From the IMG/VR virus record IMGVR_UViG_3300036770_006570, positions 1 to 44,736 of that record: 44,736 nt of DNA. The stretch is one strand, 5' to 3'. Position numbers and translations under genes: made by a program. This DNA is from a virus. The notes under the pieces are model-generated. The model had not been told where the DNA came from. It did no database searches and worked only from the letters and a program-made list of their open reading frames with translations. Shown here one piece after another: positions 31,581 to 42,199 of this stretch. Each line of letters opens with the position of its first letter. The first letter of the stretch is position 1.

Positions 31581-33086
31581 TTATGACAATCTTACAACTA
31601 CAGATCCGTCGCCCTTATAATAAGGACTGCCAACTGATACCCCGCCAGTTTGTGCAGCACTATCGTCTGCATAAGGACCGGGTATAGTTATTGTTGGACC
31701 AGTTGGGCCTGTTGGGCCTGTTGGACCTACATCTCCCTGTGGACCTTGTGGACCAGTATCTCCCTGTGGACCAGTATCGCCTTGTGGTCCTACATCTCCC
31801 TGTGGACCAGTATCTCCCTGTGGACCAGTATCGCCTTGTGGACCAGTATCTCCCTGTGGACCAGTTGGGCCTGTTGGACCTACATCTCCCTGTGGACCTT
31901 GTGGACCAGTATCGCCTTGTGGACCTTGTGGTCCTACATCTCCCTGTGGACCTTGTGGTCCTACATCACCCTGTGGTCCTTGTGGACCAACATCACCAGT
32001 TGGACCAGTCGGACCTCCTGGAGTTCCTGGTTCACCTTGCGGACCAGTTGGACCTAAATCACCCTGTGGTCCTTGTGGACCTAAATCACCAGTTGGACCA
32101 GTTGGACCAGTTAGTCCTGTATCACCAGTTGGACCAGTCGGACCTCCTGGAGTTCCTGGTTCACCTTGTGGTCCAGTTGGACCAATATCACCTTGTGGAC
32201 CTAAATCACCTTGTGGACCCTGTGGACCAACATCACCTTGCGGACCTACATCTCCTTGAGGTCCTTGTGGACCTAAATCACCTTGTGGTCCTAAGTCACC
32301 CTGTGGTCCTTGTGGTCCAATATCACCTTGTGGACCTGAATCACCTTGTGGACCAATATCACCCTGAGGTCCTTGTGGACCTAAATCGCCCTGTGGTCCA
32401 ATATCACCTTGTGGTCCTTGTGGACCTAAATCACCAGTTGGACCAGCCGGGCCAATGTCTGAAACATTAATAGTACCTACCATGGCTGCATGAAATTGGC
32501 AGATATAATACAATGTGTTTGGGGCGTTAGACGGAACAACAAAAGTTATTGTACCGTTTTCTGTTCCGTTATTAGTTACACCGTCGTTATAAGCGTCACC
32601 TGTTCCGGTTGTTTGGCTAGTTTTAATCCAGAACGGATGTCCAACGGCATTAACATTAAATTTATAAGTAAATCCTCGTAAAAGATTTAAAGTAGGATCG
32701 TTTGCACCGTCAATTACATAATCACTAAAACCGTCGTTTGTAACAGTATAAATTCGTGATCCGGCGTCTCCTTGCGGACCAGTTGGACCTACATCTCCTT
32801 GAGGTCCTTGTGGACCAACATTACCCTGTGGTCCCTGCGGACCGGATAATCCGGCATCCCCTTGTGGACCGGTCGGACCAACATCTCCTTGAAATCCCTG
32901 TGGACCAGTTGGGCCTGCTATGCCTTGCAAACCTCCGTAAGCTAAACCAGTCCAACTGGTAATGCCGTCACCAATTTTAAATAAGCCTGTATCGGTTTCA
33001 AGGCCCATTTCACCTACAGCTAATGTAGGATCGACACTATCCCAATTTGTGGCTGTGTCTCTTCTAAACTGAATTAAAACTGACAT
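31581..33086 (-). CDS. Collagen-like tail fibre with cupredoxin-like domain
   Basis: 501 aa. Residues 1-55 ([20 protein letters not shown]...[17 protein letters not shown]) match the N-terminal module common in phage fibre proteins. Gly-X-Y repeats run at ~56-109 and again at ~211-470. Between them, residues 110-210 form a cupredoxin-like domain with candidate type-1 copper ligands His150, Cys196, His199 and Met202 ([15 protein letters not shown]). A short C-terminal head ends the protein. The domain is paralogous to one in the 1197-aa fibre. Repetitive DNA makes length variation likely. Confidence 0.85.
   Translation of the reverse strand: MSVLIQFRRDTATNWDSVDPTLAVGEMGLETDTGLFKIGDGITSWTGLAYGGLQGIAGPTGPQGFQGDVGPTGPQGDAGLSGPQGPQGNVGPQGPQGDVGPTGPQGDAGSRIYTVTNDGFSDYVIDGANDPTLNLLRGFTYKFNVNAVGHPFWIKTSQTTGTGDAYNDGVTNNGTENGTITFVVPSNAPNTLYYICQFHAAMVGTINVSDIGPAGPTGDLGPQGPQGDIGPQGDLGPQGPQGDIGPQGDSGPQGDIGPQGPQGDLGPQGDLGPQGPQGDVGPQGDVGPQGPQGDLGPQGDIGPTGPQGEPGTPGGPTGPTGDTGLTGPTGPTGDLGPQGPQGDLGPTGPQGEPGTPGGPTGPTGDVGPQGPQGDVGPQGPQGDVGPQGPQGDTGPQGPQGDVGPTGPTGPQGDTGPQGDTGPQGDTGPQGDVGPQGDTGPQGDTGPQGPQGDVGPTGPTGPTGPTITIPGPYADDSAAQTGGVSVGSPYYKGDGSVVVRLS
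31700..32455. repeat. Collagen-like Gly-X-Y codon repeat tract
   Basis: About 750 bases of degenerate 9-base and 18-base units on the minus strand encoding mainly GPQGD, GPQGP and GPTGP. Long stretches are nearly identical, which favours slippage or recombination and could confuse assembly. A second, shorter tract lies at ~32760-32920 before the cupredoxin-like domain. Confidence 0.9.
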
Positions 33087-33283
33087 TATGCATTACCTCC
33101 ATCGAGTGACGCCAAAATTCTTATGGACGACGAAGCATTTCCTCCATCACCTGTTAAATCTGCCGGTCCTGGAACTATTCCCTCACCAGTCCATTTCACA
33201 CCATCAAAAATATAGACAACACTGTTCGTTGCTGTAAAAATTGTGCCCGTTGATGCACCGCTTGGAAAATTTATTGCTGCCAT
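33086..33283 (-). CDS. Small virion-associated protein
   Basis: 65 aa: [34 protein letters not shown]..., which resembles the short wrapper or attachment domains of phage fibre proteins. It lies between the LamG-like and collagen-like genes with a TAATG junction to the next. A late-type promoter could be GGTAAATA at 33311-33318, with one mismatch from NATAAATA. Confidence 0.65.
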   Translation of the reverse strand: MAAINFPSGASTGTIFTATNSVVYIFDGVKWTGEGIVPGPADLTGDGGNASSSIRILASLDGGNA

Positions 33284-33317
33284 ATTTTTTCTGTGATTTT
33301 TATCTTGTATTTACCTA

Positions 33318-34706
33318 TTATAATCCAAACTTTGATTTCTCAGCATCAAAGTTCTGTTGTACTTCTTCTTGTGTTAATGCTTTGGTGTATAATCTTACGA
33401 TAGGCATATTTCCGTCGAAAAAGAATCCGCTGCCACGCTTGCCTATGATAGTATTGGTATTACCATTAACTACGCTGTTTTGTATGCTGCCTGTAAGCCA
33501 AGGTGTGTTGGCACTGGCATCAGCGTTTTTGTAGAGTTTTAGTCTTTCGCCTGACTTCCATACTCCTACTAAATGATACCACGTACCTGTGGCATAGTCA
33601 TTAGCTGTGTTGAGAGTGATAGCATCAAAACTTGAGCCACCCCAAACTTCAAATACCAGTTCGGTAGCACTCTGCTGCCATAGGTAATAGGTGTTGGTAT
33701 TGTAGTCTGAGCCGTTCTGTATCAGTGCGGCTGATTCTAATGCGTCTGGTTTAAACCATAGTTCTACAGAAAACTCTGTAGATGCTGATCCGATCTCTGT
33801 GATAGCACCGGCATCTACAAAATCGTCGGTACCGTCAAAGTCAAAACTGTTATTGCTAAAAGTCGGACCGTTCAGGGTGGCATCATTGCCTTCCGCAGAT
33901 AAATCACTCCAGGTAGTGCCTGTGCCTGGATAACTTTCTGGATCTGAAGAATCAAGATGTAACAGTAAATTACTCCTAACGATATTAGCGAATCTTGCGG
34001 AGTTATCGGAATATAATTTGCTGACCTGTGCGGCTGTTAATGCTTGATCCCATATGCGTGTCAACCCTATCTTACCAGCCCAGTATGACCCTGCTGTGCC
34101 TGTAGTTCCTGTGGCTTCAGCACCTATCACTAGGCTGTTGTCAGCATCGTACTGTATGGCATTTCCAGATGAGCCCATAACCACAGTATCTGCTAAAACA
34201 CCGTCAACATAGAGTTTAGTATTCTGTCCGTCAAAAGTAGTAACGATGTGATGCCAGGAGTTGTCAGCGAAACCGCTGACATCAGCTGTTGGTATCTGAT
34301 AAACACCGCCCGATCTTAAATAGATATTAAGTGTGCCCGCCCAAATATAATAGGCATATCCTCCGCCCTGTGTACAGCTCAACGATGTGAGAAAATCTGA
34401 TGAAGAAGTTCCCGCGGTCCAATCACTGGCAGTGATCCACTGTTCTAGTGTAATGGCCTCAGTGGGCTTAACCTGTGAGTTGTGTGTGATCTCGGCGAAA
34501 GTGTTGGTGCCGTTGAACACGAAATATGTGGGATCTGTGGATGCATAACTAGGACTGTTGTACAGCGTAGCATCGGGTCCTATGGATGATGTCCAGGTAG
34601 TGCCCAATCCAGCATAATCTAATGCATCTAGGAAAAACACAGGTGTGGGTAAGCCCATAGCTCGCCTACGACCAAAACCAAAAGATCTCGAGAATGAACT
34701 AAACAC
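33318..34706 (-). CDS. Double LamG/concanavalin-like lectin virion protein
   Basis: 462 aa. Two LamG/ConA-like jelly-roll halves are visible: residues ~20-235 (FNGTNTFAEITHNSQVKP, NSWHHIVTTFDGQNTKLYVDG, KIGLTRIWDQALTAAQVSKLY) and ~240-462 (FDGTDDFVDAG, TWYHLVGVWKSGERLKLYKN, PIVRLYTKALTQEEVQQNF). These domains bind sugars or other ligands. Likely a host-contact component. It starts with an Arg/Phe-rich tail (SSFSRSFGFGRRRA). The gene is 1 base from the large fibre gene. Confidence 0.85.
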   Translation of the reverse strand: MFSSFSRSFGFGRRRAMGLPTPVFFLDALDYAGLGTTWTSSIGPDATLYNSPSYASTDPTYFVFNGTNTFAEITHNSQVKPTEAITLEQWITASDWTAGTSSSDFLTSLSCTQGGGYAYYIWAGTLNIYLRSGGVYQIPTADVSGFADNSWHHIVTTFDGQNTKLYVDGVLADTVVMGSSGNAIQYDADNSLVIGAEATGTTGTAGSYWAGKIGLTRIWDQALTAAQVSKLYSDNSARFANIVRSNLLLHLDSSDPESYPGTGTTWSDLSAEGNDATLNGPTFSNNSFDFDGTDDFVDAGAITEIGSASTEFSVELWFKPDALESAALIQNGSDYNTNTYYLWQQSATELVFEVWGGSSFDAITLNTANDYATGTWYHLVGVWKSGERLKLYKNADASANTPWLTGSIQNSVVNGNTNTIIGKRGSGFFFDGNMPIVRLYTKALTQEEVQQNFDAEKSKFGL

Positions 34707-34707
34707 A

Positions 34708-37700
34708 TTAGAATCCTGTCATCTGGCCTAATATAACATATTCATTACCGCTGATACCGGTGCGAAGTATACTGAATGTAACCACATCTGTTCCGGTGGT
34801 ACTAGGAGTCGGAGGCGTGTTGCCTTGCCATAGGATTGTTTTTGCATCACCTTCAATTTGAACGGCACTGGGATATCCAGGAGTTCCTGTTTGTTCTATA
34901 ACTACGGTTAACACAGTAGCATAGCCTTCGGCTAAATTTAAATTAGTAAAGTTAGCAGTCCAGTTACCACTTACCGATGTGCAGTAAGATATGTATCCTG
35001 TGCTACAATCAAAATCTGATGTAAATCCGCCACCATCTCCAGCTCTGATGGTTAAAGCCTCGTGAACACCGTCTTCTATTTTCAGTATACCGCCGACGGT
35101 TATGTTTCCAGGAGCGGTTAATGTACCGGTAGAGGAAAGTGATACGGTATAGGTTCCATTGGCCAACGTTGATACAGATCCGGTCCACGCAGTAGTTTGT
35201 GTTGTGGCATCAGCAAATTCAATTCCACTTACTCCGTAAACATAACTTGTGGCACTGCTGTCAAATGTTATATCGCCGCCACTTGGGAATGTTAAATTAC
35301 TATCTCCGCCAAATGTCCACCTATAAGGAACACTCCCTGCTTCGATTGCAACACCAGTTGCGGTGTAGTGAGCAATTAATAAAGAAGAACTTTCGCCGCC
35401 TGTGTTGCTGGGTAGGTCAATATAAGCATTTGAAAATACACCCTCGCCCCACAATCTTGTTGTATTACCGCTTATGTCAACACCACCATCAGAAGCTACT
35501 CTTACATAATGTGTATCATTTCCAATGAATAAATCTACTGTAGAAGTATTAGCAGTTAAATGTAAATGACCTGCTTCGGCAAAAGTAGGATAAATTCTCA
35601 ATCCCTGTCCTACATCAAAGGTAGGATCCGGAGTTAATATAATAGAATTAAAATTATTGCCGCCATTGTCAAAAACTTCTGTTTTAATTGTTGAAGTATT
35701 ATTATCTAACGTTAACGTTCCTGGTACAGTTAACCCACCATTATCGCCAAACGTCCACGTTCCGCCACCAGTGACAATTTCTACACCACCACCTTGTGAA
35801 TTCTGTATGGTAATAGCCGATGTTGCTCCTTCTGTGCTGTTCGGTATGTTGATAGCAGGAACACCTTCGCCTATGTCCCCTGCCAGGTATAGCCTATCAC
35901 CCGCACCACCGTAGACATTACCGTCAACAAAGAGTGCTCCAGGAACCAGTAGTCTACCATCACTGCCGAACTCGAATACCTGTGAGCCAGTTTCCGTTGC
36001 ACTGAGAGATATATAAAGATCGCTGTTTTCTGCGATTGCCATAGTAGCATAAGGAGTGGCATCTCCTGGAGGCACTATACCCGCCAACCCGATGTTGACG
36101 AAGTTAGGACTGTCTGTGGTGTTGAGATCTTGATCAAATCCTGAATTGACAGGATTCCCGTCAACTATTAATGTACCACTTGTAGTTACTGATAATGGAA
36201 TGCCACCGATGTAAATTGTGCCGGTACCGACATAGAGACTACGCCATTGACTTGATGTTGAACCTAGATCGTAGGTTAGGTCACTAGCTGGAATTAAATC
36301 TGTATTAAATGTTGCAGTTGTAGCATCGATTTCAAATACATTTTTATATTGTTGTTGCAGTCCCCCAAGGTCTAATCCGCCGATAGTAGTAGTTGTAGCT
36401 ACTTCAATTCTTATTGCACTTTGATTATCGGTTAAAACAAGGTTTGTATTTGTACTGATTTGATCGCCAGTCCAGTTATTTTTAGCATAAGCTCTAATGA
36501 TCACACCGTCTATTTTACCATCAAAACTTTGTATGTCCGACGAGCCCGACAATCCTCCTTGGAAACTTACTGTTCCTAAAACATCACCAATTCTAGTAGA
36601 AGTTGACCATAGCGCAGTACCAGAGACAGGATTGGTTCGAGGAATGGTTTTATCTCTTGATTCAAATCTTAAAGAATTAAGTTGTAGATTTGCTCCTTTA
36701 ACAATGCTACCTGAAAATACTGATACAGCCGAATTAACGCTTGTTGAAACAAAGTCTATTTGTCTTCCAGAGGAAGTTTCCATTTGACCAAATGTATTAT
36801 ATAGAAGGTTATCAGTTCTACTTGATAAGTACAAAGAAGAATCAGTCTGCCCAAAGGACAAACTTTGAAGGAACTGCGGACCTGCGTAACTGACACCAAG
36901 CTTATGTATTCCGTATATACCACTAGTTACTGCTGTTTCAGTTCCAGCAAATTGGTTATATCCTTGCAATGGGGAATAATGAGAAACATTATGATTTAAT
37001 GCAGTCCAATTATATGTTTCCATACTAAGAGAAGCAATAACATTAGTGTCAGTGCTGTTTCCTAAACTGATATTAGATGGAAATACTGAAAGCGGGCTAC
37101 TAAAAGGCACTCTATTTAATATTTGGAATCTAGTTGGATTACTGTTTGTATTTGCGTTAAAAAAAGTAGACTCCATTCGAATTCCAGGTAATAGATTATT
37201 ATAACTATAAGAAGAAGCATATCCTCTATTAGCTTGATAACCGTCAAATTCGATTGATCCTAACTGTGTATTTGCTAATAAACTAAGATTACCGGTACCT
37301 CTTCTTCTTTGATAACGAATAACATTATGATCAGCAATCGAAATTCCTTCATTTCTTAATTGAATATTAGTATATGTTCCAGTGTTAGAAAAAGATAAAC
37401 TGTTGAATATTACATCGTTAAATGTGTTTAAATCTTGATCGGCGCCGGGACCTTGGGGTCCAGTCGGACCAATATCTCCTTGTGCTCCGGTTGGACCAAT
37501 ATCTCCTTGCGGACCTGTAACACCAGTTGGCCCTGTTGCACCAGCCGGTCCTAAATCACTAACATTGATAATACCTTGCATGCTTTCGTGTTCTTCACAA
37601 ACATAATACAAGGTATTTGGAGTATTAGACGGAACAATAAATGATATTACTCCAGTAGATGTTCCATTATTAACTGTACCTGTAGTCCATGCATCGATTG

Positions 37701-38301
37701 TTCCAGTAGTAGCAGCACTTTTAATCCAAAAAGGATGCCCATCGGCGTTGATACTAAAGTTATAGCTAAAACCTCTTAATAAGTTTAATGTCGAACCTGC
37801 AACGCCATCGATAATCCACACAGTTGAGTCAAATTGAGAAACCTCATATAATCTAGATCCTGGCGTTCCAGTTGGCCCTGTAGGACCGATTTCTCCAGGA
37901 ATTCCTGTAGGCCCAACAGGACCAGATTCTCCGGCATCACCAGTAAGACCTTGCGCACCAGTTGGACCAGTTGGACCACCTGCTGGACCTTGGGGACCTG
38001 TAGGTCCTGCTACTCCTGCTGGTCCTACTGATCCACGGGGACCAGTTGGTCCTATTTCTGCTGGATTAGAATCTACCCAAGTACTATCGTAATAGACAAA
38101 TAATCTTCCGCTTACTGAATCGTACCAAAGACTTCCAGATACTGGATTTGTTGGAGGAGCGTCTGAGGCTTCGGCAGAACTTCCACCTGCACCAGCATAC
38201 AATTCGGTAAAGTTTTCATTAACTTTTGTAAATGCTCCGCGAAGACTTTCACCATCCCCTGCTAATTCGCCTGAACCTAGATTAATTAATTTTTGCGACA
38301 T
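34708..38301 (-). CDS. Large tail fibre with collagen-like and cupredoxin-like parts
   Basis: 1197 aa, the largest product here. Residues 1-40 include [26 protein letters not shown] element (56-62) repeats the motif of the first two genes. Gly-X-Y runs lie at ~84-148 and ~251-285, around a cupredoxin-like domain at ~149-250 with His189, Cys235, His238, Met241. The remaining 900 residues are beta-rich, with repeated units near '[18 protein letters not shown]' and '[17 protein letters not shown]', ending without the usual chaperone. Probably the distal fibre or tail spike. Confidence 0.82.
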   Translation of the reverse strand: MSQKLINLGSGELAGDGESLRGAFTKVNENFTELYAGAGGSSAEASDAPPTNPVSGSLWYDSVSGRLFVYYDSTWVDSNPAEIGPTGPRGSVGPAGVAGPTGPQGPAGGPTGPTGAQGLTGDAGESGPVGPTGIPGEIGPTGPTGTPGSRLYEVSQFDSTVWIIDGVAGSTLNLLRGFSYNFSINADGHPFWIKSAATTGTIDAWTTGTVNNGTSTGVISFIVPSNTPNTLYYVCEEHESMQGIINVSDLGPAGATGPTGVTGPQGDIGPTGAQGDIGPTGPQGPGADQDLNTFNDVIFNSLSFSNTGTYTNIQLRNEGISIADHNVIRYQRRRGTGNLSLLANTQLGSIEFDGYQANRGYASSYSYNNLLPGIRMESTFFNANTNSNPTRFQILNRVPFSSPLSVFPSNISLGNSTDTNVIASLSMETYNWTALNHNVSHYSPLQGYNQFAGTETAVTSGIYGIHKLGVSYAGPQFLQSLSFGQTDSSLYLSSRTDNLLYNTFGQMETSSGRQIDFVSTSVNSAVSVFSGSIVKGANLQLNSLRFESRDKTIPRTNPVSGTALWSTSTRIGDVLGTVSFQGGLSGSSDIQSFDGKIDGVIIRAYAKNNWTGDQISTNTNLVLTDNQSAIRIEVATTTTIGGLDLGGLQQQYKNVFEIDATTATFNTDLIPASDLTYDLGSTSSQWRSLYVGTGTIYIGGIPLSVTTSGTLIVDGNPVNSGFDQDLNTTDSPNFVNIGLAGIVPPGDATPYATMAIAENSDLYISLSATETGSQVFEFGSDGRLLVPGALFVDGNVYGGAGDRLYLAGDIGEGVPAINIPNSTEGATSAITIQNSQGGGVEIVTGGGTWTFGDNGGLTVPGTLTLDNNTSTIKTEVFDNGGNNFNSIILTPDPTFDVGQGLRIYPTFAEAGHLHLTANTSTVDLFIGNDTHYVRVASDGGVDISGNTTRLWGEGVFSNAYIDLPSNTGGESSSLLIAHYTATGVAIEAGSVPYRWTFGGDSNLTFPSGGDITFDSSATSYVYGVSGIEFADATTQTTAWTGSVSTLANGTYTVSLSSTGTLTAPGNITVGGILKIEDGVHEALTIRAGDGGGFTSDFDCSTGYISYCTSVSGNWTANFTNLNLAEGYATVLTVVIEQTGTPGYPSAVQIEGDAKTILWQGNTPPTPSTTGTDVVTFSILRTGISGNEYVILGQMTGF

Positions 38302-38302
38302 G

Positions 38303-38737
38303 TTAGTAGTTTACCGTAATTCCGTTAACAGTGCCTTCCGTAAAAGCACTGATTTTTCCTCTTAACCAGATATAATTTCCTTCAAAGTTATAAATTTCAG
38401 TAATTGAAGTTGCAGTATTGTATGCTATCTGCTTCTTTACAGCTTTAGAAACTAAACCTGTTGTATCGACAGAAAAATCTTGAGATCTTAAATCTACACT
38501 AAACCAGTCTGCTTCTGCTGGAATAGAAGATAATGTAGCCTGTAAAGTAACCGTTCCTACAAAATCTGTAAGTTTTACTTCTACAGTCTGTATTGTGTTG
38601 TTTATACCGTAGTAATTTGCTGCTTTTACAGGAAAGCTATTAAATGTCTGTGCTGTAGAGGTATTTAAAGGGTAGACAACACTAGTTGTAGTGGTTCCAT
38701 TAACAACGAATTCTAGATTTTGAGATAGTGCAGGCAC
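38303..38737 (-). CDS. Virion-associated protein, first gene of late structural unit
   Basis: 144 aa, starting at GTG (38737) rather than ATG. Beta-rich and soluble ([20 protein letters not shown], ...[20 protein letters not shown]), similar to small tail or fibre-attachment proteins. AAGGAG, about 10 bases before the GTG, lies in the loop of a 9-bp perfect hairpin that starts at a late-type promoter. It heads the structural operon down to 28113. Confidence 0.68.
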   Translation of the reverse strand: MPALSQNLEFVVNGTTTTSVVYPLNTSTAQTFNSFPVKAANYYGINNTIQTVEVKLTDFVGTVTLQATLSSIPAEADWFSVDLRSQDFSVDTTGLVSKAVKKQIAYNTATSITEIYNFEGNYIWLRGKISAFTEGTVNGITVNY

Positions 38738-38739
38738 AG

Positions 38740-38765
38740 ATACTACTCTCCTTATAGAGTAGTAT
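38740..38765 (-). promoter_or_regulatory. 9-bp RNA hairpin holding a Shine-Dalgarno
   Basis: Minus strand ATACTACTC (38765-38757), loop TATAAGGA (38756-38749), GAGTAGTAT (38748-38740). A perfect 9-bp stem; the loop's AAGGA serves the GTG at 38737. RNA from upstream could fold it; RNA starting at the overlapping late promoter would not contain a full 5' arm. Confidence 0.8.
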
Positions 38766-39432
38766 TTATGCTTATTCTGGGTATATATTCTTCTACTTTA
38801 TGGACAGCAGCACCGAGGAACATTCCTACCATGCTGAGAGTGGGTTGATCTTCGATATAAACACACGGATTCCACGGCCAATGATTCTTTTCTAAAATCC
38901 ATTCTTCGGTCTGCGGAGTTGAGCGAATCTTTCCTTTATAATTTTTAATCCATTCGCCAAAATTTTTTCTTAAGTCGGGATCAATTCTAAATTTAATATA
39001 GAGTTTATATCTATATTTTTTGTAGGGTAATTCGTCACATACTATTTTTTTAGTACCCGAGTTAATCAGGAAGTTTAATTCTTGTTGATTAGCAGGCTCC
39101 CATATTTCTGATAGAAAAGGGGATAGTATTTCTTTTAAAGAATTGTAATCGTCAGTATTATCGATGTATATATCACAAACTGGTCCTTCACAGCGATATT
39201 TTACTTTAGGTATCCAAGGTTCAAAAACATTAATAAAGGATCCTAGATCTTCCCTAATTCCTTCCTTTATTTTCCACCAGGTTTTAATTTTTAATTCCCC
39301 GGTAGCACAAAAATGCTTTATCTCATCTAAAGAAAATATTCGAATAAGATTTGCCCCTTGCACATAACACGAAAGTTTGTAAGGGTACTTATTATAAAAA
39401 AGTTTATTCGTTGTCTGTTTCTTCAATAACAT
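38752..39432 (-). CDS. Hypothetical protein
   Basis: 226 aa, not recognised. A basic N-terminus ([23 protein letters not shown]) and paired segments with a similar pattern (KYPYKLSCYVQGANLIRIF and KYRYKLYIKFRIDPDLRKNF) hint at an internal duplication, with Trp-rich linkers (EIWEPANQ, EEWILEKNHWPWNPCVYIED). Its start overlaps the end of clpA by 29 bases, and no Shine-Dalgarno is obvious. It closes the dnaJ-def-clpA operon. Confidence 0.7.
   Translation of the reverse strand: MLLKKQTTNKLFYNKYPYKLSCYVQGANLIRIFSLDEIKHFCATGELKIKTWWKIKEGIREDLGSFINVFEPWIPKVKYRCEGPVCDIYIDNTDDYNSLKEILSPFLSEIWEPANQQELNFLINSGTKKIVCDELPYKKYRYKLYIKFRIDPDLRKNFGEWIKNYKGKIRSTPQTEEWILEKNHWPWNPCVYIEDQPTLSMVGMFLGAAVHKVEEYIPRISINTTL
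38763..38770 (-). promoter_or_regulatory. Late-type promoter CATAAATA
   Basis: Minus strand CATAAATA, a match to NATAAATA. A start 6-7 bases downstream falls at about 38756-38757, at the end of the hairpin's 5' arm. Confidence 0.75.
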
Positions 39433-41683
39433 CTTTAACTTTTTTAACTGGTAGTATATCTAAAATATCGAGTTCTAACTTATCATTATTCTCTACAATT
39501 TGCACAACTCCACCATTAACTAATTTGCCAAATAGTATTTCTTTACTGAGAGGCTTTTTAATCATTTCGTCAATTGTGCGCTGCAATGGTCGTGCGCCCA
39601 TTTTGCTATCAAATCCTTTGTTGATTAAGTATTCAACAGCAGAATCTGTAGTTTTGATAGAAATGCTTTTGTCCTTAACTAGGCCGTTAAGTTCGTTGAT
39701 AAATTTCTTAACAATCTTAATCATTGTAATCTTATCAAGTTTACCAAACTTAACAATGCCGTCTAAACGATTACGGAATTCTGGAGCAAAAAATCTATTA
39801 ACAGCGTCTTTAGGATCGCTATCTCGTTCAAGACCACCAAATCCAACATTATTCTTTTCTGCATCTGCTGCGCCTAGATTGCTGGTCATAATAATAATTG
39901 CTTGGCGAGCATCAGCCTTTTTACCGTTGCTACCGGTCACAAACCCATTATCCATTATTTGTAATAGAATAGTTAACACATCCGGATGTGCCTTTTCTAC
40001 TTCGTCTAATAGCAGTACACAATTGGGATTTTCTTGCAAACTAGTGATTAACTGTCCTGCATTATCTTCGAATCCAATATAACCCGGAGGACTACCGATG
40101 AATTTAGATACGGCGTGTTTCTCTTGAAATTCGCTCATATCAAATCTTACTAGTTTTACCCCTAGATTAGAAGCAAGTTGTTTTGCTGCTTCTGTTTTAC
40201 CTACCCCTGTAGGTCCAACAAATAGAAAACTACCAATTGGGCGGTTAAGAGATTTTAGTCCGGCCTGTGAAATGTAGATTTTATCCAGGATGCTATCAAT
40301 GGCTTTTTCCTGACCATAAACATTATCTCGCATATTCTTTTCTAGAGTAGAAAGATTTACACTTTCCTTGTTGCCGATTTGCTCTAGGGGCAACCCACTT
40401 AACTTGCTAATTTCAAACACAATCTCATCATGATCAACAATACCGTTTTCTTCATTGCGTACTTTGAAACGAGCAGCAGCGCGATCGATAACATCGATTG
40501 CTTTATCTGGTAATTTCTTATCGCTCAAATACTTAATGCTATATTTGACCGAGTCTACTACAGCCTGCGCTGTAATTTTTACCTTATGATGCTTTTCGTA
40601 GTATTTCTTAATGCCCTTGACAATCTTAATTGCAGTTTCTTCATTGGGCTCGTCTACTACTACACGCTGGAATCGGCGCATTAGAGCACGATCCTTTTCA
40701 AAATGTTTACGCCATTCCTCCCAAGTAGTTGAAGCAATAACTTTGATTGTACCTTTTCCTAAAGCATTTTTTAACATGTTAGCCATGTCGTTGCTACCGC
40801 CGCTATTAGCACCAGCACCATTCATCATATGTGCTTCGTCAATAAAAACAATACAGTTGCCTTTCTTTTCAATAGCAGCAATGACTGCCTTAAGTCGCTC
40901 TTCAAAGTCTCCTCTATATTTGCTGCCTGCAAGCATAGCACTGATATCCAAACTATAGACTGTATGTTCTTTAATAAACTCCGGCACATTGCCTTCGACT
41001 ATTTTACGGGCCAGTCCTTCTGCAATGGCAGTTTTACCTACACCCGGATCACCAATTAGGATAGCATTACATTTAACACGACGAGCGAGAATAAGTTGAA
41101 TTTCTTCGATTTCTTTGTCTCGACCAATAACCGGATCAATTTTTTTACTTTTTGCTTTAGCGGTAAGATTTGTAGCAAATTGCGCCAATATCTTCTCCAA
41201 TTGAGGATTTACAGGCTTAATTGCTTTGCTTTCGTCCTCTTCTTCTTCCCTGTCAACTTGCTTTTTGACATAATTTAAGAATTGATCTTTTTCAATATTG
41301 GCCTTTTTAATAAAGAAATGAGCGTAACTCTTTTTTTCGCTAAAAATACTGATAAAGCAGTCAAGCGGTTCAATGATTTGTCGTCCGCTAAACAACACTT
41401 GTGTAAATGCGCGATTTAATACTCTTTCGACTGTATTAGTTTTTTTTGGTCTTTCTGAAGAAGGATTTACGAGATCAACAAGATTTGTATTAATATAGTT
41501 TTCTACATCTTTTTGTAGGGATTTAACATCAGTTCCAAAGGCTGACAGTATTTCGCTAAAGTTAGAATCATCTAACAGAGAATAAAGAAAATGTTCAAGT
41601 GTGAGATATTCGTGTTCTTTCTTTGCTGCGAGATTTACAGCATTTTCAAAAATCTTTTCTAAATCCTTATGCGGTTCTAACAT
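39404..41683 (-). CDS. clpA: ClpA-type AAA+ unfoldase
   Basis: 759 aa, as in bacterial ClpA (~758). Layout: N-domain (1-~150), D1 with Walker A GDPGVGKT and Walker [13 protein letters not shown]2 with Walker [10 protein letters not shown] and Walker [12 protein letters not shown]. In bacteria ClpA feeds proteins to ClpP; no ClpP is in the window, so it may work with host ClpP and redirect degradation. One base after the peptide deformylase gene, in one operon with dnaJ. Confidence 0.95.
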   Translation of the reverse strand: MLEPHKDLEKIFENAVNLAAKKEHEYLTLEHFLYSLLDDSNFSEILSAFGTDVKSLQKDVENYINTNLVDLVNPSSERPKKTNTVERVLNRAFTQVLFSGRQIIEPLDCFISIFSEKKSYAHFFIKKANIEKDQFLNYVKKQVDREEEEDESKAIKPVNPQLEKILAQFATNLTAKAKSKKIDPVIGRDKEIEEIQLILARRVKCNAILIGDPGVGKTAIAEGLARKIVEGNVPEFIKEHTVYSLDISAMLAGSKYRGDFEERLKAVIAAIEKKGNCIVFIDEAHMMNGAGANSGGSNDMANMLKNALGKGTIKVIASTTWEEWRKHFEKDRALMRRFQRVVVDEPNEETAIKIVKGIKKYYEKHHKVKITAQAVVDSVKYSIKYLSDKKLPDKAIDVIDRAAARFKVRNEENGIVDHDEIVFEISKLSGLPLEQIGNKESVNLSTLEKNMRDNVYGQEKAIDSILDKIYISQAGLKSLNRPIGSFLFVGPTGVGKTEAAKQLASNLGVKLVRFDMSEFQEKHAVSKFIGSPPGYIGFEDNAGQLITSLQENPNCVLLLDEVEKAHPDVLTILLQIMDNGFVTGSNGKKADARQAIIIMTSNLGAADAEKNNVGFGGLERDSDPKDAVNRFFAPEFRNRLDGIVKFGKLDKITMIKIVKKFINELNGLVKDKSISIKTTDSAVEYLINKGFDSKMGARPLQRTIDEMIKKPLSKEILFGKLVNGGVVQIVENNDKLELDILDILPVKKVKDVIEETDNE

Positions 41684-41684
41684 T

Positions 41685-42191
41685 TCAAATATTCCTTTTA
41701 TTATTTTTAATTGATTTTTTAACTGCCTGTGTCCATTTTAAATCGCTAACTCTATCTTTGAACACAATACCTTCTAAATGATCTAGTTCATGTAAGAAAC
41801 ATTTACAGGCATAATCAGACAACTCTGCTTCTTTATATTCGCCTTTTGAATTTTGCCATCTAACTTTAATCTTAGTCGGCCGCTTAACTTTAACATAAAT
41901 TCCGGGAAAACTCAAACAGCCTTCGTCTAATTCTTCAACACTGCTAGTATTGGCTATAATCACAGGATTGAAAAAAGCTTGTGCAGAGTCGGGATCGTCT
42001 TTAGTCCCCATTGTAAATACTCTGGCTTTAATTCCTACTTGGTTAGCACTGAGGCCCATGCCATTGCCTGCAAACATTGCTTCAATAAGGTCTCTTTCGA
42101 GTTGAACCGGATCGTAAGATGGATTAGAGAAGTCAAATTCTGGCATCCTTTCTCTCAAAATTGGATTTGGAAAGTTAATAATTTTTAGCAT
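41685..42191 (-). CDS. def: Peptide deformylase
   Basis: 168 aa. The three PDF motifs are present: GMGLSANQ (45-52), EGCLS (90-94) and HELDH (134-138), so the zinc/iron site is complete. It removes the formyl group from new peptides. Phage versions often lack the C-terminal tail of bacterial PDF, as here. Between dnaJ and clpA in one operon. Confidence 0.96.
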   Translation of the reverse strand: MLKIINFPNPILRERMPEFDFSNPSYDPVQLERDLIEAMFAGNGMGLSANQVGIKARVFTMGTKDDPDSAQAFFNPVIIANTSSVEELDEGCLSFPGIYVKVKRPTKIKVRWQNSKGEYKEAELSDYACKCFLHELDHLEGIVFKDRVSDLKWTQAVKKSIKNNKRNI

Positions 42192-42199
42192 AAAAATAT

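Noticed and set aside
31700-32455. Regular repeats that could suggest a CRISPR array.
   Set aside because: Units are 9-18 bases, contiguous, with no unique spacers, and lie in frame in a collagen-like gene.
31650-32470. Two long plus-strand open frames antisense to the collagen-like repeats, Leu/Asp/His-rich or Trp/Ser-rich.
   Set aside because: They are reading-frame shadows of Gly-X-Y codon repeats on the minus strand, without credible start signals or protein features.
39351-40082. 243-codon plus-strand open frame opposite clpA.
   Set aside because: The minus-strand ClpA is intact with both Walker pairs; the antisense frame is Ser/Leu-rich with no ribosome site.
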